A DNA stretch of 64,000 bases from Clostridia bacterium. Its GTDB lineage: Bacteria > Bacillota > Clostridia > Lachnospirales > Lachnospiraceae. The position numbers and the translations under genes were made by a program. Below, in pieces: positions 8,546 through 17,681 of this stretch. The first letter of the stretch is position 1. The number at the start of each line of letters is the position of its first letter. Below the pieces are notes generated by a model. That model ran no database searches. It was not told the origin of the DNA and saw only the letters and a list, made by a program, of their open reading frames with translations. The stretch lies in the NCBI GenBank assembly GCA_910575625.1, contig CAJTFD010000012.1, forward strand, positions 79,645 to 143,644, given 5' to 3'.

Positions 8546-9391
8546 TTGTATCGGGAAATTTACATAGATGCGGTTTTTGTGACAAATTTCTTGATGGATC
8601 TTGTTTTACTCCGTTTGACGGGGATGCTCCTGGGCATCCGCGCCGTCTGGTACAGAAGTCTCCTGGGCGCTGTGATCGGCTCCCTTTCATCTTGTCTTAT
8701 CTTACTCATATCCTCGATCCGGTATCCGGCGGTCGTTGTCTTTCATGTCCTGACGGCTGCGGTTATGGCCAAGGTCGGATGCCAGATCCGGTCGCGGGGC
8801 ATGCTGGCGCGGGCCACGGTGACCCTCTACATGCTGGCCTTTTTATGCGGCGGTCTCTGGGAGGTGCTGTCTGCGGGCCGGCGTGGGACTTTGAGGATGT
8901 TCTTACTCTTTACAGGAGTCAGTTATGTTTTTTTAGCCTTGTGTGTGCGGGGATACAGGCGATGGCAAACGAAGGGGGAGACTGTCTGCCGGGTGCTGTT
9001 AAAGGCATGGGGAGAGACGGCGGATGTGCGGGGGTTTTACGATACGGGAAACCTGCTGCTAGATCCTCTGACCAACAGGCCGGTATCCATCATAGAGGAA
9101 CAGGCCCTGGCCGCTCTTTTGCCGCCCGCCGTGCAGATGGAGCTTGAAAATATGGAAGAGACTGTGGGGGCGTGTGATGACCCGTTGTGGGAAAGTCTGC
9201 ATCCCCATTTTATTGTCTTCAGCAGCGTGGGCGGCCATGGGGGGACGCTCCCGGCGGTCACGCTGGAGGAGATGTGCATCTACCGGGGCGAGCAGACCAT
9301 CTATGTGTACCATCCGGTGGTGGCCCTGTCCCGCACGCCGTTTCATTCTAAGGGGAAATACCAGATCATCCTGAATGGGAAGATCATGTGA
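8546..9391 (+). CDS. spoIIGA: Sporulation sigma-E factor-processing peptidase SpoIIGA
   Basis: 281 residues: five hydrophobic segments in about 1-135, then an aspartic-protease-like domain with GFYDTGN (active D166) and a conserved HPHFIVFSSVGG region. In the forespore septum it cuts the pro-sequence from pro-sigma-E in the mother cell. TTG start at 8546, six nt after GGAGGG; no ATG fits. Followed 42 nt later by sigE, as in all spore formers. Expression is expected at entry into sporulation from the wide-spaced promoter upstream. Confidence 0.95.
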   Translation: MYREIYIDAVFVTNFLMDLVLLRLTGMLLGIRAVWYRSLLGAVIGSLSSCLILLISSIRYPAVVVFHVLTAAVMAKVGCQIRSRGMLARATVTLYMLAFLCGGLWEVLSAGRRGTLRMFLLFTGVSYVFLALCVRGYRRWQTKGETVCRVLLKAWGETADVRGFYDTGNLLLDPLTNRPVSIIEEQALAALLPPAVQMELENMEETVGACDDPLWESLHPHFIVFSSVGGHGGTLPAVTLEEMCIYRGEQTIYVYHPVVALSRTPFHSKGKYQIILNGKIM

Positions 9392-9433
9392 TCTGGTCTC
9401 ATAAGGTCAAACTTGATTAGGAGGAGCATAAAT

Positions 9434-10171
9434 ATGAGTGTAAAAGCAGTAGTAAATGGTCATCCAGTACCGGTGGTCTCCAGATTTTCAAATGTGGTGT
9501 TCCACAGGCCCCGGGAGGTCTACTATATCGGGGGCAGCGACGTACTCCCGGCGCCGTTGGAGCCGGAGCGGGAGGCGGCTTTCATCAGTGAGCTGGGGAC
9601 GGAGCAGGAAAAAGAGGCAAGATCTACGCTGATCGAGCACAATCTGCGGCTGGTGGTCTACATAGCCAAAAAATTCGACAACACAGGCGTGGGAGTGGAG
9701 GATCTGATCTCCATCGGGACGATCGGGCTGATCAAGGCGATCAACACCTTTAACCCGGTCAAGAAGATCAAGCTGGCCACCTATGCCTCCCGCTGTATCG
9801 AAAATGAGATCCTCATGTATCTGCGCCGGAACAACAAGACGAAGATGGAAGTCTCGATCGATGAGCCTTTAAACGTGGACTGGGACGGAAACGAACTCCT
9901 GCTCTCCGATATACTGGGCACGGATGAGGATGTGATCTACCGGGACATTGAACAGGAGGTGGAGAAGACCCTCCTTGGAAAAGCCATCGCCAAATTAAAC
10001 GACCGGGAGCAGACGATCATCAAGCTGCGCTTTGGACTGTACGCGCCGGATATGAAAGAGAAGACGCAAAAGGAGGTCGCCGACCTGCTCGGCATCTCCC
10101 AATCCTACATATCCAGGCTGGAGAAGCGGATCATCAAGAGGCTGAAAAAAGAGATCGTCCGCTATGAATGA
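9434..10171 (+). CDS. sigE: RNA polymerase sporulation sigma factor sigma-E
   Basis: 245 residues with sigma-70 regions 2, 3 and 4 ([30 protein letters not shown]; a C-terminal helix-turn-helix with [15 protein letters not shown]). The pro-sequence end REVYYIGGS at 28-36 is the conserved cleavage neighbourhood. This factor drives mother-cell genes, including cotJ-type coat genes and, in skin-like systems, the excision recombinase. ATG 9434 follows AGGAGG; same operon as spoIIGA. The usual clostridial sigG neighbour is absent; trpS follows instead. Confidence 0.96.
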   Translation: MSVKAVVNGHPVPVVSRFSNVVFHRPREVYYIGGSDVLPAPLEPEREAAFISELGTEQEKEARSTLIEHNLRLVVYIAKKFDNTGVGVEDLISIGTIGLIKAINTFNPVKKIKLATYASRCIENEILMYLRRNNKTKMEVSIDEPLNVDWDGNELLLSDILGTDEDVIYRDIEQEVEKTLLGKAIAKLNDREQTIIKLRFGLYAPDMKEKTQKEVADLLGISQSYISRLEKRIIKRLKKEIVRYE

Positions 10172-10255
10172 TAGATCACTCAATAAAACCACTTTTCAAC
10201 TCCCATTATCTGGTGTATAATAATGGATACTAGAAATGAGGAGGAGATCCATTCC

Positions 10256-11260
10256 ATGATCAATGGCAAAAAAGTGTTATTCAGCGGCATGCAGGCGACC
10301 GGGAACCTGACTCTGGGGAATTACCTGGGCGCACTGAAGAACTGGGTGACTTTGAGTGATGAATATGAATGTTTTTACAGCGTGGTGGATATGCACTCCA
10401 TCACCATACGCCAAGATCCGGCCACTCTGCGCAAGAGAGCGCGGAAGCTGCTGACGATCTATATGGCCGCGGGCCTGGACCCGAAGGTGAACTGCCTGTA
10501 TTATCAGTCCCATGTGTCCGGTCACGCGGAACTTGCCTGGATCTTGAGCTGTTTTACGTATATGGGCGAGCTGAACCGTATGACCCAGTTTAAGGATAAG
10601 GCGGCCAAGCACGGGGATAACATTAACGCCGGACTTTTTACCTATCCGGTGCTGATGGCGGCAGACATCCTGTTGTACCAGGCGGATGTGGTCCCTGTGG
10701 GGATCGATCAGAAGCAGCACCTGGAGCTGACCCGGGACATCGCGGAGCGTTTCAACAATCTGTACGGGGATGTGTTCACGATCCCTGAGCCCTACATCGG
10801 CAAAGTGGGTGCGAAGATCATGAGCCTGCAGGACCCGTCAAAGAAAATGTCAAAATCCGATGAGAATCCCAACGGGAGCATCTATCTTCTGGACGATGTG
10901 GATACGATCATGCGCAAATGCAGGAAGGCAGTCACAGACTCGGAAGGGCAGATCTGTTATCGGGATGAACAGCCCGGCGTGAAGAACCTGATCGATATCT
11001 ACAGTTCCTGCACAGGGAAGTCACCCGAGGAAGTGGTGTGCACATTTGACGGCAAAGGGTACGGGGAACTTAAGATGGCCGTGGGGGAAGCCGTGGTATC
11101 GGTCTTAAAGCCTCTGCAGGAGGAAGTCGCACGGTTAGAGAAAGACAAAGATCTTGTAGATCTGGCGATCAAGGAGAACGCAGCGAAAGCTGATCACTAT
11201 GCGATGAAGACCCTTCGGAAAGTGCAGAAGAAAGTCGGTTTTCCAGTCCGGATCCCATAA
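10256..11260 (+). CDS. trpS: Tryptophanyl-tRNA synthetase
   Basis: 334 residues, class I synthetase. ATP-binding signature as NLTLGNYLG near residue 20, KKMSKSDEN (KMSKS loop) near 195, and LMAADILLYQADVVPVG in the Trp-binding region. Charges tRNA-Trp. Start 10256 has GGAG 9 nt upstream. A TATAAT lies at 10216-10221 with a weak TTTTCA 17 bp before it, so it probably has its own promoter. No T-box leader is seen. Confidence 0.96.
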   Translation: MINGKKVLFSGMQATGNLTLGNYLGALKNWVTLSDEYECFYSVVDMHSITIRQDPATLRKRARKLLTIYMAAGLDPKVNCLYYQSHVSGHAELAWILSCFTYMGELNRMTQFKDKAAKHGDNINAGLFTYPVLMAADILLYQADVVPVGIDQKQHLELTRDIAERFNNLYGDVFTIPEPYIGKVGAKIMSLQDPSKKMSKSDENPNGSIYLLDDVDTIMRKCRKAVTDSEGQICYRDEQPGVKNLIDIYSSCTGKSPEEVVCTFDGKGYGELKMAVGEAVVSVLKPLQEEVARLEKDKDLVDLAIKENAAKADHYAMKTLRKVQKKVGFPVRIP

Positions 11261-11277
11261 GGTCGATAGCGTCTTGG

Positions 11278-11317
11278 CCAGTCCATTATTGAAATGATAA
11301 TGGGCTGCTTTTTATCT
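11278..11317 (+). terminator. trpS terminator
   Basis: CCATTATT and AATAATGG-type arms around 11282-11305, followed by a T-rich tail, between trpS and queH. Confidence 0.55.
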
Positions 11318-11342
11318 TGATCAAAAGATATAGGAGGTGCGG

Positions 11343-11963
11343 ATGCAGAAAGTAAATTACCAGATCCAGCTGGACAAGATCTTGATGGGCTTGAAAGAGA
11401 GAGCGGATGCGCCCAGACTTTTGCTCCACAGCTGTTGTGCGCCCTGCAGCAGTTATGTATTGGAGTATCTCTCGGACTATTTTCGGATCACAGTCTTTTA
11501 TTATAACCCGAATATCGCGCCTGAAAAGGAATATGCCCAGCGTGTGCAGGAGCAGCAGAGACTGATCCGGGAGATGCCGCTGCGATACCCTGTGTCTTTT
11601 AAGGAGGGGAGATACGACCCGGAGAGGTTTTATGAGGCGGTGCAGGGGATGGAGGATCTGCCGGAGGGACAGGAGCGGTGTTTTGCCTGTTATGCGCTGC
11701 GCCTGGGGGAAGCGGCAATGGTCGCAAAAGAGGGGTCTTATGACTATTTTACGACCACGCTGAGTATCAGCCCTTTGAAGAATGCGCAGAAACTCAATGA
11801 GATCGGGCAGCAGATCGGGCGGGAGAGGGGGATCGCCTATCTGCCCTCGGATTTTAAAAAACGCAATGGATACGGCCGTTCCATCGAACTGTCGGCAGAG
11901 TATGATCTGTACCGGCAGGACTACTGCGGCTGTGTTTTTTCAAAGAGAGAGGATAAAAAATAG
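11343..11963 (+). CDS. queH: Epoxyqueuosine reductase QueH (DUF208)
   Basis: 206 residues. QueH carries out the last step of tRNA queuosine synthesis, reducing epoxyqueuosine, with a [4Fe-4S] cluster and a second metal. Visible Cys motifs: HSCCAPCSS near the N-terminus, RCFACYALR in the middle, DYCGCVFS near the C-terminus, plus TTTLSISPLKN typical of the family. ATG 11343 follows AGGAGG. It ends 11 nt before the next gene. Confidence 0.93.
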   Translation: MQKVNYQIQLDKILMGLKERADAPRLLLHSCCAPCSSYVLEYLSDYFRITVFYYNPNIAPEKEYAQRVQEQQRLIREMPLRYPVSFKEGRYDPERFYEAVQGMEDLPEGQERCFACYALRLGEAAMVAKEGSYDYFTTTLSISPLKNAQKLNEIGQQIGRERGIAYLPSDFKKRNGYGRSIELSAEYDLYRQDYCGCVFSKREDKK

Positions 11964-11974
11964 GGGAAACATTT

Positions 11975-13153
11975 ATGAAGAGATTGTATAAGGGGCTGCT
12001 GTGGATCTGTCTGGCCGGGATGCTGGCCGGCATGGGGGGATGCAGTTACGTGAGGGATACGGTCCTCTCTGCGAAGGAGACTGTGGAAGCTGTCCGGAAG
12101 AGAGCCCACACGCCTGCAGCCACGAAGGAACCGGTGGCGGAGACGGATGGGGTCCACCAGGAGTATTATTTTAAGCAGCTCTCAGACAACGAGAAGAGGA
12201 CATACCGGGAGCTCTTAGCCGGTATACAGGCTTTTGAAGATGAGATCTTGGTGTCTGACATCGACAACGATGCCATCGACCGGGCATATCGGGCGCTGTT
12301 AAAAGATCATCAGGAGGTCTTTTGGGTACACAACGGGCAGATCTATTACAAGACCATCAATAAAGGAGATACGGATTTCATGCCGTCCTACGGCTATACA
12401 CAGGAGGAGGCAGCCGGGATACAGGGGGCCATGGAACAGGCTTATCAGCAGGTGGCCGCTCTGCTGCCGGAGGGGGTCAGTACATATGATAAAGTGCGGG
12501 TGGTCTATGACTATGTCATCGGCTGTACGGAGTATGTGATCAATGAAAATGACCAGAACATCGCCGGGGTGTTCGACCAGGGACAGGCTGTCTGCGCCGG
12601 GTATGCCGGGGCAGTCCAGTATCTGTTGGAGAGGCTTGGCGTGGAGTCGATCTATGTGTCGGGGGAGACAAAGATGTCATCCGGCGGACACGCCTGGAAT
12701 ATAGTAAATATAGATGGGAGTTATTACTATGTGGATGCCACCAATGGGGATCAGCCGGATCTTCTGGGGCTTGGCGGGTCTGTGCCCCTCTATGATTATC
12801 TGGCGCCTTTTCCAGGGGAGTACAGCCAGATCTGCTGGCCGGATGAGGAGTTCTCCCTCCCGGAATGTACGGCTGTGGACTACAATTATTATATGATGAA
12901 CGGTAACTGTTTTTCCAGTTATGACTGGGATACGCTCTATGGCTATCTCACCGGGCAGATCAGCCAGGGCGCCCATCTGATGCGTGTGAAATATATGGAC
13001 GCGGACAGTTACCAGGCCGCGTACACGGATCTGGTGGTCAATGGCCGGATCGAGGAGGTGGCCCGGTATTACATGGATGTACAGGGGATCCCCCAGGTGG
13101 AGTACCATTATAGTAATATGGATGATCTGTTGACTTTGTATGTGATGATGTGA
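11975..13153 (+). CDS. Transglutaminase-like lipoprotein
   Basis: 392 residues. Signal peptide with lipobox LAGMGGC, so an extracytoplasmic lipoprotein. A transglutaminase/protease-like core shows the triad Cys in GQAVCAGYAGA, His in GGHAWNIV and Asp in YYVDAT, in the right order and spacing. The family contains peptidases and cross-linkers; substrate unknown. It is probably co-transcribed with queH and the next membrane protein. Confidence 0.87.
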   Translation: MKRLYKGLLWICLAGMLAGMGGCSYVRDTVLSAKETVEAVRKRAHTPAATKEPVAETDGVHQEYYFKQLSDNEKRTYRELLAGIQAFEDEILVSDIDNDAIDRAYRALLKDHQEVFWVHNGQIYYKTINKGDTDFMPSYGYTQEEAAGIQGAMEQAYQQVAALLPEGVSTYDKVRVVYDYVIGCTEYVINENDQNIAGVFDQGQAVCAGYAGAVQYLLERLGVESIYVSGETKMSSGGHAWNIVNIDGSYYYVDATNGDQPDLLGLGGSVPLYDYLAPFPGEYSQICWPDEEFSLPECTAVDYNYYMMNGNCFSSYDWDTLYGYLTGQISQGAHLMRVKYMDADSYQAAYTDLVVNGRIEEVARYYMDVQGIPQVEYHYSNMDDLLTLYVMM

Positions 13154-13166
13154 CGGGCGGTGGTGT

Positions 13167-13751
13167 ATGGAAAAAGTGATGGGTTTTTTGTCCATGGTGG
13201 CGGAGGAGGTCCGGGGACTGCAGGGGGCGACGGCTGGGGTGACCTTGGTCATCGCTGTCTTGAACTGTTTTCTGGGGTATCGGCTGCTGAAAGCGTGGAT
13301 CGCGCTGGCGGGGTTTTATATGGGGGTACTGCTCTTTTACGCGCTGGCGACCTGCTATACCGAAAACACCCTGATACAGATCGGGGCGGTCCTGGGAGGG
13401 GGACTGCTCCTGGGAATGGCGTCTTTTTATATCTATCGGCTGGGGGTCTTCCTGCTGTGCACCAATGTCGGCACGGTGGTCATGAGCATCGCGCTCCAGC
13501 CAAAGGACTCCCTGCGGTTCATGCTCTGTCTGGGGATCGGGATCTTGATCGGTCTTTTGGGGATGGCTTTTGTCAAGCCCATGGTGATCATCAATACAGC
13601 TTTAGGCGGGGGTTTTTCCGCGGCAGCGGCAGCAGCGGCCCTGTTGGAAAAAGATGCAGATATGAAGATCCTGATCTTCGGAGCCATCCTGACATCGGCC
13701 GGTGTGGTCATCCAGGCTATCTCCTCCAAAGATCAGGATAAGAAGACGTGA
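13167..13751 (+). CDS. Multi-pass membrane protein (TMEM198/DUF4203-like)
   Basis: 194 residues with about six hydrophobic segments rich in Gly and Ala (GAVLGGGLLLGM, GIGILIGLLGMAF, AAAAAAALL) and a conserved GYRLLK turn early on. This layout resembles the TM7SF3/TMEM198 family of unknown function. Starts 14 nt after the transglutaminase gene. Confidence 0.65.
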   Translation: MEKVMGFLSMVAEEVRGLQGATAGVTLVIAVLNCFLGYRLLKAWIALAGFYMGVLLFYALATCYTENTLIQIGAVLGGGLLLGMASFYIYRLGVFLLCTNVGTVVMSIALQPKDSLRFMLCLGIGILIGLLGMAFVKPMVIINTALGGGFSAAAAAAALLEKDADMKILIFGAILTSAGVVIQAISSKDQDKKT

Positions 13752-13754
13752 GAT

Positions 13755-15386
13755 TTAGTTGTCTTCCTCTTTCATCGTATAGATATGGCGTTTCTTAGCC
13801 ATCTCATCGCTGGCCAGGTATTCATCGTAGGTCGTGATCTTGTCGATCATCGTGCCGCCGGGCAGGATCTCCATGATCCGGTTGGCGGTGGTCTGTACAA
13901 ACTGATGGTCGTGGGAGGCGAACAAGATCACGCCCGGGAATTTGATCAGGCCGTTGTTGAGGGCGGTGATCGCTTCCATGTCCAGATGGTTGGTGGGCTC
14001 ATCCAGGATCAGGATGTTGGAGCCGGAGATCATCATCTTGGAGAGGAGGCAGCGGACTTTCTCACCTCCGGAGAGTATCTTGACCTTCTTTACACCGTCC
14101 TCCCCGGCAAAGAGCATCCGTCCTAAAAAGCCCCGCACATACGTGGCGTCCTTGATCTCCGAGTACTGGGTCAGCCAGTCGGCGATGGTCAGGTCGTTGT
14201 CGAATTCCGCGGTGCTGTCCTTGGGGAAATATGCCTGGGTGGTCGTCACACCCCATTTGTAAAAGCCCTCATCCGGCTCCATCTCACCCATGAGGATCTG
14301 GAACAGGGTGGTCTTGGCCCGCTCATTGGAACCCACGAACGCGACTTTGTCCTCGTGGCCCAGGGTGAAGGTCAAGTTGTCTAAGATCTTTTCCCCGTCG
14401 ATGGTCTTGGAGAGATTCTCCACCATCAGGACCTCGTTGCCGATCTCACGGTTGGGGCGGAAATCAATGTACGGGTATTTTCGGCTGGAGGGGCGCATCT
14501 CATCCAGCTGGATCTTCTCCAGGGCGCGCTTACGTGAGGTGGCCTGCCTGGATTTGGAGGCGTTGGCGCTGAAACGGGAGATGAACTCCTGCAGTTCTTT
14601 GATCTTTTCTTCTTTCTTCTTGTTGGCTTCCTTCATCTGCTTGATCAAAAGCTGGCTGGACTCGAACCAGAAATCGTAATTCCCCGCATAGAGCTGGATC
14701 TTGCCGTAGTCGATGTCAGCGGTGTGTGTGCAGACTTTATTTAGGAAATAGCGGTCATGGGACACCACGATGACTGTGTTGGAAAAATCGATCAGGAATT
14801 CTTCCAGCCATTCGATCGCGTTCAGGTCCAGATGGTTGGTGGGCTCATCCAAAAGGAGGATGTCCGGGTTGCCGAACAGGGCCTGTGCTAAGAGGACCTT
14901 GACTTTCAGGCTCCCTTCCAAGTCTTTCATCAGCGTGTAGTGATGTTCCGTCTCCACGCCCAGGCCGTTTAACAGGGATGCGGCGTCCGATTCGGCTTCC
15001 CAGCCGTTCATCTCGGCAAATTCCCCCTCCAGTTCACTGGCGCGGATGCCGTCCTCGTCGGTAAAATCTTCTTTGGCGTAGATGGCTTCTTTTTCCTTCT
15101 TGATGTCGTAGAGCCGCTGGTTGCCCATGATGACCGTATCCAGGACCTGGTAGCTGTCGTATTTGAAATGATCCTGCTGTAAAAAAGACAGCCGTTGGCC
15201 AGGTGTGATCGCGACGTCGCCCTTCGTGGCTTCCAGCTGACCGGATAAGATCTTCAGGAACGTGGATTTCCCGGCCCCGTTGGCTCCGATCAGGCCGTAG
15301 CAGTTGCCTTCAGTGAATTTTATATTCACGTCCTCAAATAGTGCTTTTTTGCCTATGCGCAATGTTATGTTGTTTGCTGATATCAT
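13755..15386 (-). CDS. ABC-F family ATPase (YbiT/YkpA type)
   Basis: 543 residues, two ATPase domains on one chain with no membrane part. First domain: Walker A GANGAGKST, Walker B LLLDEPTNHLD. Second domain: signature LSGGEK, Walker B LILDEPTNHLD, but its Walker A reads GSNERAKTT, lacking the usual GKS/T pattern; Firmicutes relatives in my memory share this AKTT form, so it is probably not damage. A charged linker (about 240-300) separates the domains. ABC-F proteins act on the ribosome. Single gene, convergent with the membrane gene before it. Confidence 0.92.
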   Translation of the reverse strand: MISANNITLRIGKKALFEDVNIKFTEGNCYGLIGANGAGKSTFLKILSGQLEATKGDVAITPGQRLSFLQQDHFKYDSYQVLDTVIMGNQRLYDIKKEKEAIYAKEDFTDEDGIRASELEGEFAEMNGWEAESDAASLLNGLGVETEHHYTLMKDLEGSLKVKVLLAQALFGNPDILLLDEPTNHLDLNAIEWLEEFLIDFSNTVIVVSHDRYFLNKVCTHTADIDYGKIQLYAGNYDFWFESSQLLIKQMKEANKKKEEKIKELQEFISRFSANASKSRQATSRKRALEKIQLDEMRPSSRKYPYIDFRPNREIGNEVLMVENLSKTIDGEKILDNLTFTLGHEDKVAFVGSNERAKTTLFQILMGEMEPDEGFYKWGVTTTQAYFPKDSTAEFDNDLTIADWLTQYSEIKDATYVRGFLGRMLFAGEDGVKKVKILSGGEKVRCLLSKMMISGSNILILDEPTNHLDMEAITALNNGLIKFPGVILFASHDHQFVQTTANRIMEILPGGTMIDKITTYDEYLASDEMAKKRHIYTMKEEDN

Positions 15387-15521
15387 TATACAAACCTCTT
15401 CAAAATATATTCTGTGGCCGATAGCAAATTCTATTTTACCTTAAATTGGGGAATATGCAAGAGTTATTTTCATATTGTTGTGAGGGGGGACGCCGCCAAG
15501 GGGCGGATACCTATACACTTT

Positions 15522-15550
15522 TTGACACGTAAAGAAAAATATGGTATATT
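15522..15550 (+). promoter_or_regulatory. Promoter of ccdA-like gene
   Basis: TTGACA (15522-15527), 17 bp, TATATT (15545-15550), 45 nt before the gene. Confidence 0.7.
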
Positions 15551-15595
15551 CAATGCTCAGAAATAGATTTTTACAGAAAATCATGGAGGAAATAT

Positions 15596-16282
15596 ATGAA
15601 CGAATGGCTGGAAACGATCGCCCGTCTCCTGGATCAAAACATGTGGATCGCTCCCGCACTCTGTCTGGCGGCCGGCGTGATCACCTCTTTTACACCCTGT
15701 TCCCTGTCCACGATCCCCATGGTTCTGACCTATGTAGGGGCGACAGCGAAGGAGAGCACACGCCGGGCGTTCTTGGTCTCCCTCACGATGGCCCTTGGGA
15801 TGGCCTGTACATTCGGCATCTTTGGCTCCGCCGCCTCGGCAGTCGGCCACGTGATGCACACGGCGGGAGAGTGGTGGAGCATCCTTTTGGGCATCCTGAT
15901 GATCCTGATGGCTCTGCAGACCTGGGGTGTGATCCACATCATCCCCCACATCCATCTGGAAGGAGATAAGAAAAAGAGGGGATACCTGGGAGCGTTTTTC
16001 ACAGGGGCTCTGGGCGGTATCTTCGCCTCACATTGTGCGACTCCGGTCATGATCGCCCTGCTGGCCATGGTGGCCCGGGCAGACCGGGGGGCTTTTTGGG
16101 GGATCTTCCTGATGATCTTGTACGCGGCGGGGCACAGCGTGCTGATGGTGGCGGCGGGGACAGCGTACAGCAGCATGGAAGCCATTATGGAGGATCCCCG
16201 GTATCTAAAGGCCGGGAATGTCCTGCGCATCATCCTCGGCTTTTTGATCCTGGCGGTGGGTTTGGTGATCATCTTACTTTGA
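15596..16282 (+). CDS. CcdA/DsbD-type transmembrane thiol-disulfide protein
   Basis: 228 residues, six predicted membrane helices. One Cys in FTPCSLSTIP (helix 1) and one in SHCATPV (helix 4) are the pair used by CcdA/DsbD to pass electrons across the membrane. Likely supplies reducing equivalents to extracellular thiol proteins. Start 15596 follows GGAGG. No c-type cytochrome gene is visible nearby, so the partner is unknown. Confidence 0.88.
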   Translation: MNEWLETIARLLDQNMWIAPALCLAAGVITSFTPCSLSTIPMVLTYVGATAKESTRRAFLVSLTMALGMACTFGIFGSAASAVGHVMHTAGEWWSILLGILMILMALQTWGVIHIIPHIHLEGDKKKRGYLGAFFTGALGGIFASHCATPVMIALLAMVARADRGAFWGIFLMILYAAGHSVLMVAAGTAYSSMEAIMEDPRYLKAGNVLRIILGFLILAVGLVIILL

Positions 16283-16309
16283 AAGTCCCGGCAAGCGGCA
16301 GGACGATGG

Positions 16310-16466
16310 GCAAACTTGTTTGCACATTCGGCCTGACATTTGACGGGCTAACCTGTATGAATGAGTAGGGCGATAGCCCGGATCATGAATGCAGGTGGCA
16401 GCTGCGGGAGTGCCGGAGGCACGGAACAGCTGGCTTTCATTCATGGTGATGTCGCCGTCAGGCGAC
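16310..16466. other. Cluster of hairpins in an intergenic region
   Basis: Four inverted repeats in about 160 bp: GCAAAC/GTTTGC (16310-16323); GGGC/GCCC with GATA loop (16368-16379); a long nested hairpin 16385-16444 whose arms are ATGAATG/CATTCAT, CAGCTG/CAGCTG and GTGCC/GGCAC around a GGA loop; GTCGCC/GGCGAC (16451-16466). None has a clear T-tail except possibly the last. No ORF fits. It could be a structured RNA or a palindromic repeat family. Confidence 0.6.
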
Positions 16467-16492
16467 ATGTCCGTTTGTTTAGGGATTAAAAC

Positions 16493-16521
16493 TTGACTGG
16501 ATGCGGAAGGGTTGTTACACT
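16493..16521 (+). promoter_or_regulatory. Promoter of Rrf2 gene
   Basis: TTGACT (16493-16498), 17 bp, TACACT (16516-16521). Rrf2 proteins often repress their own promoter. Confidence 0.5.
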
Positions 16522-16599
16522 ATATCTATATGGATCCGATGTTTTTGTTACAGAGAAGCGTGGCTGCGCCATGCTCCAGCAAAGGGAAGTGTTGAGGAA

Positions 16600-17007
16600 A
16601 TGTTTATTACCAGAGAATGTGATTACGCAGTCCGGGTGATCCGGGCTTTATTGGATGGAAGACGCCTCAGTGTGGGCGAGATCTGCAAAAAGGAGGAGAT
16701 CACAGTGCCTTTTGCCTACAAGATCCTCAAGAAACTGCAGGTCGCCAAGATCGTCAAAGGCTTTCGCGGCGTCCATGGGGGCTACGCTCTGCAAAAAGAC
16801 CCAGGGGAGATCACGTTGCTGGAGATCTACCAGGCGATCGATCCGGAGATGTTCCTCGTGGAGTGTCTGAATCCGGATAAGCATTGCAGCCGGGACGGGG
16901 CCGGAGGGATGCCCTGTCAGATCCATCAGGAACTGGAGGACATCCAGCGAAAGCTTCTGGACCTGCTGTCTGAAAAATCCCTGGAAAAGATCTTGGAGCA
17001 TGAATAA
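16600..17007 (+). CDS. Rrf2 family transcriptional regulator
   Basis: 135 residues. N-terminal winged helix typical of Rrf2 (DYAVRVIRALLDG, GVHGGYALQKDPGEITLLEI). Three Cys follow (ECLNPDKHC, then C ten residues on), the pattern that binds an Fe-S cluster in IscR/NsrR. It may sense iron-sulfur status, oxidants or nitric oxide. ATG 16600 has GAGG close by. A bioY transporter gene follows 40 nt later, possibly in the same transcript. Confidence 0.85.
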   Translation: MFITRECDYAVRVIRALLDGRRLSVGEICKKEEITVPFAYKILKKLQVAKIVKGFRGVHGGYALQKDPGEITLLEIYQAIDPEMFLVECLNPDKHCSRDGAGGMPCQIHQELEDIQRKLLDLLSEKSLEKILEHE

Positions 17008-17047
17008 TGTACCTGGATAACAACCATAGTAAAGGAGAGATCGATCG

Positions 17048-17590
17048 ATGAAAAAATATGATCTGACGACGCAGTCCATGGTGCGGATCGCCATGTTCAC
17101 TGCGGTATTGTCTGTATTGTCCGTATTACAGATACCCATGCCCTCCGGGGTCCCGCTGACCCTGCAGACCTTTGCCGTGGCCCTGTGCGGCGCTGTGCTG
17201 GGGGCTTGGTCCGGCCCGGCCTCCGTGGCCCTCTATGTGGCTGTGGGGGCTGTGGGTATCCCGGTGTTTGCCGGTATGAAAGGAGGCATCGCCGTCTTGG
17301 TGGGTCCCACTGGCGGTTTTTTATTCGGCTTTTTATTCCTGGCCTGGCTCACAGGGGCCGGCGTGGGAAAAAAGAGGGCGATGGCCACAGCCCTGGGGAT
17401 GGCTGGGCTTGTCTGCTGTCATCTGCTGGGGATCTTAGGCTTTATCTTGTCCACAGGGGCCGGTGTCTTTCAGGCATTTGTGACGGTCTCACTGCCATAT
17501 CTGCTCAAGGATGCGCTGTCCGTGGCGGCGGCTGTGCAGATCGGGGAGATGCTGCGGAAGAGGCTGGTCTTCGGGCATGTTTTTAAATAA
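17048..17590 (+). CDS. bioY: Biotin transporter BioY (ECF S-component)
   Basis: 180 residues, about six membrane helices. Family motifs: PMPSGVPLTLQTFAVALCGA near the N-terminus and GPTGGFLFGF in the middle. It binds biotin and works with a shared EcfA/A'/T energising module, which is not in this window. The start follows AAAGGAGAG. Confidence 0.93.
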   Translation: MKKYDLTTQSMVRIAMFTAVLSVLSVLQIPMPSGVPLTLQTFAVALCGAVLGAWSGPASVALYVAVGAVGIPVFAGMKGGIAVLVGPTGGFLFGFLFLAWLTGAGVGKKRAMATALGMAGLVCCHLLGILGFILSTGAGVFQAFVTVSLPYLLKDALSVAAAVQIGEMLRKRLVFGHVFK

Positions 17591-17597
17591 AAACTTA

Positions 17598-17627
17598 TTG
17601 GACACCTTTTCCAAAATATGGTATGAT
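17598..17627 (+). promoter_or_regulatory. Promoter of nifJ
   Basis: TTGGAC (17598-17603), 18 bp, TATGAT (17622-17627), about 55 nt before the PFOR start. Confidence 0.5.
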
Positions 17628-17681
17628 GGAACAAGACTGAATAGTTGATATGTTTGAGCATTTTCTAAGGAGGAAACAAAA

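Noticed and set aside
13755..15386. Second Walker A of the ABC-F protein (NERAKTT) as an inactivating mutation
   Set aside because: This form is, as I recall, usual in the same Firmicutes subfamily, and Walker B and signature motifs are intact.
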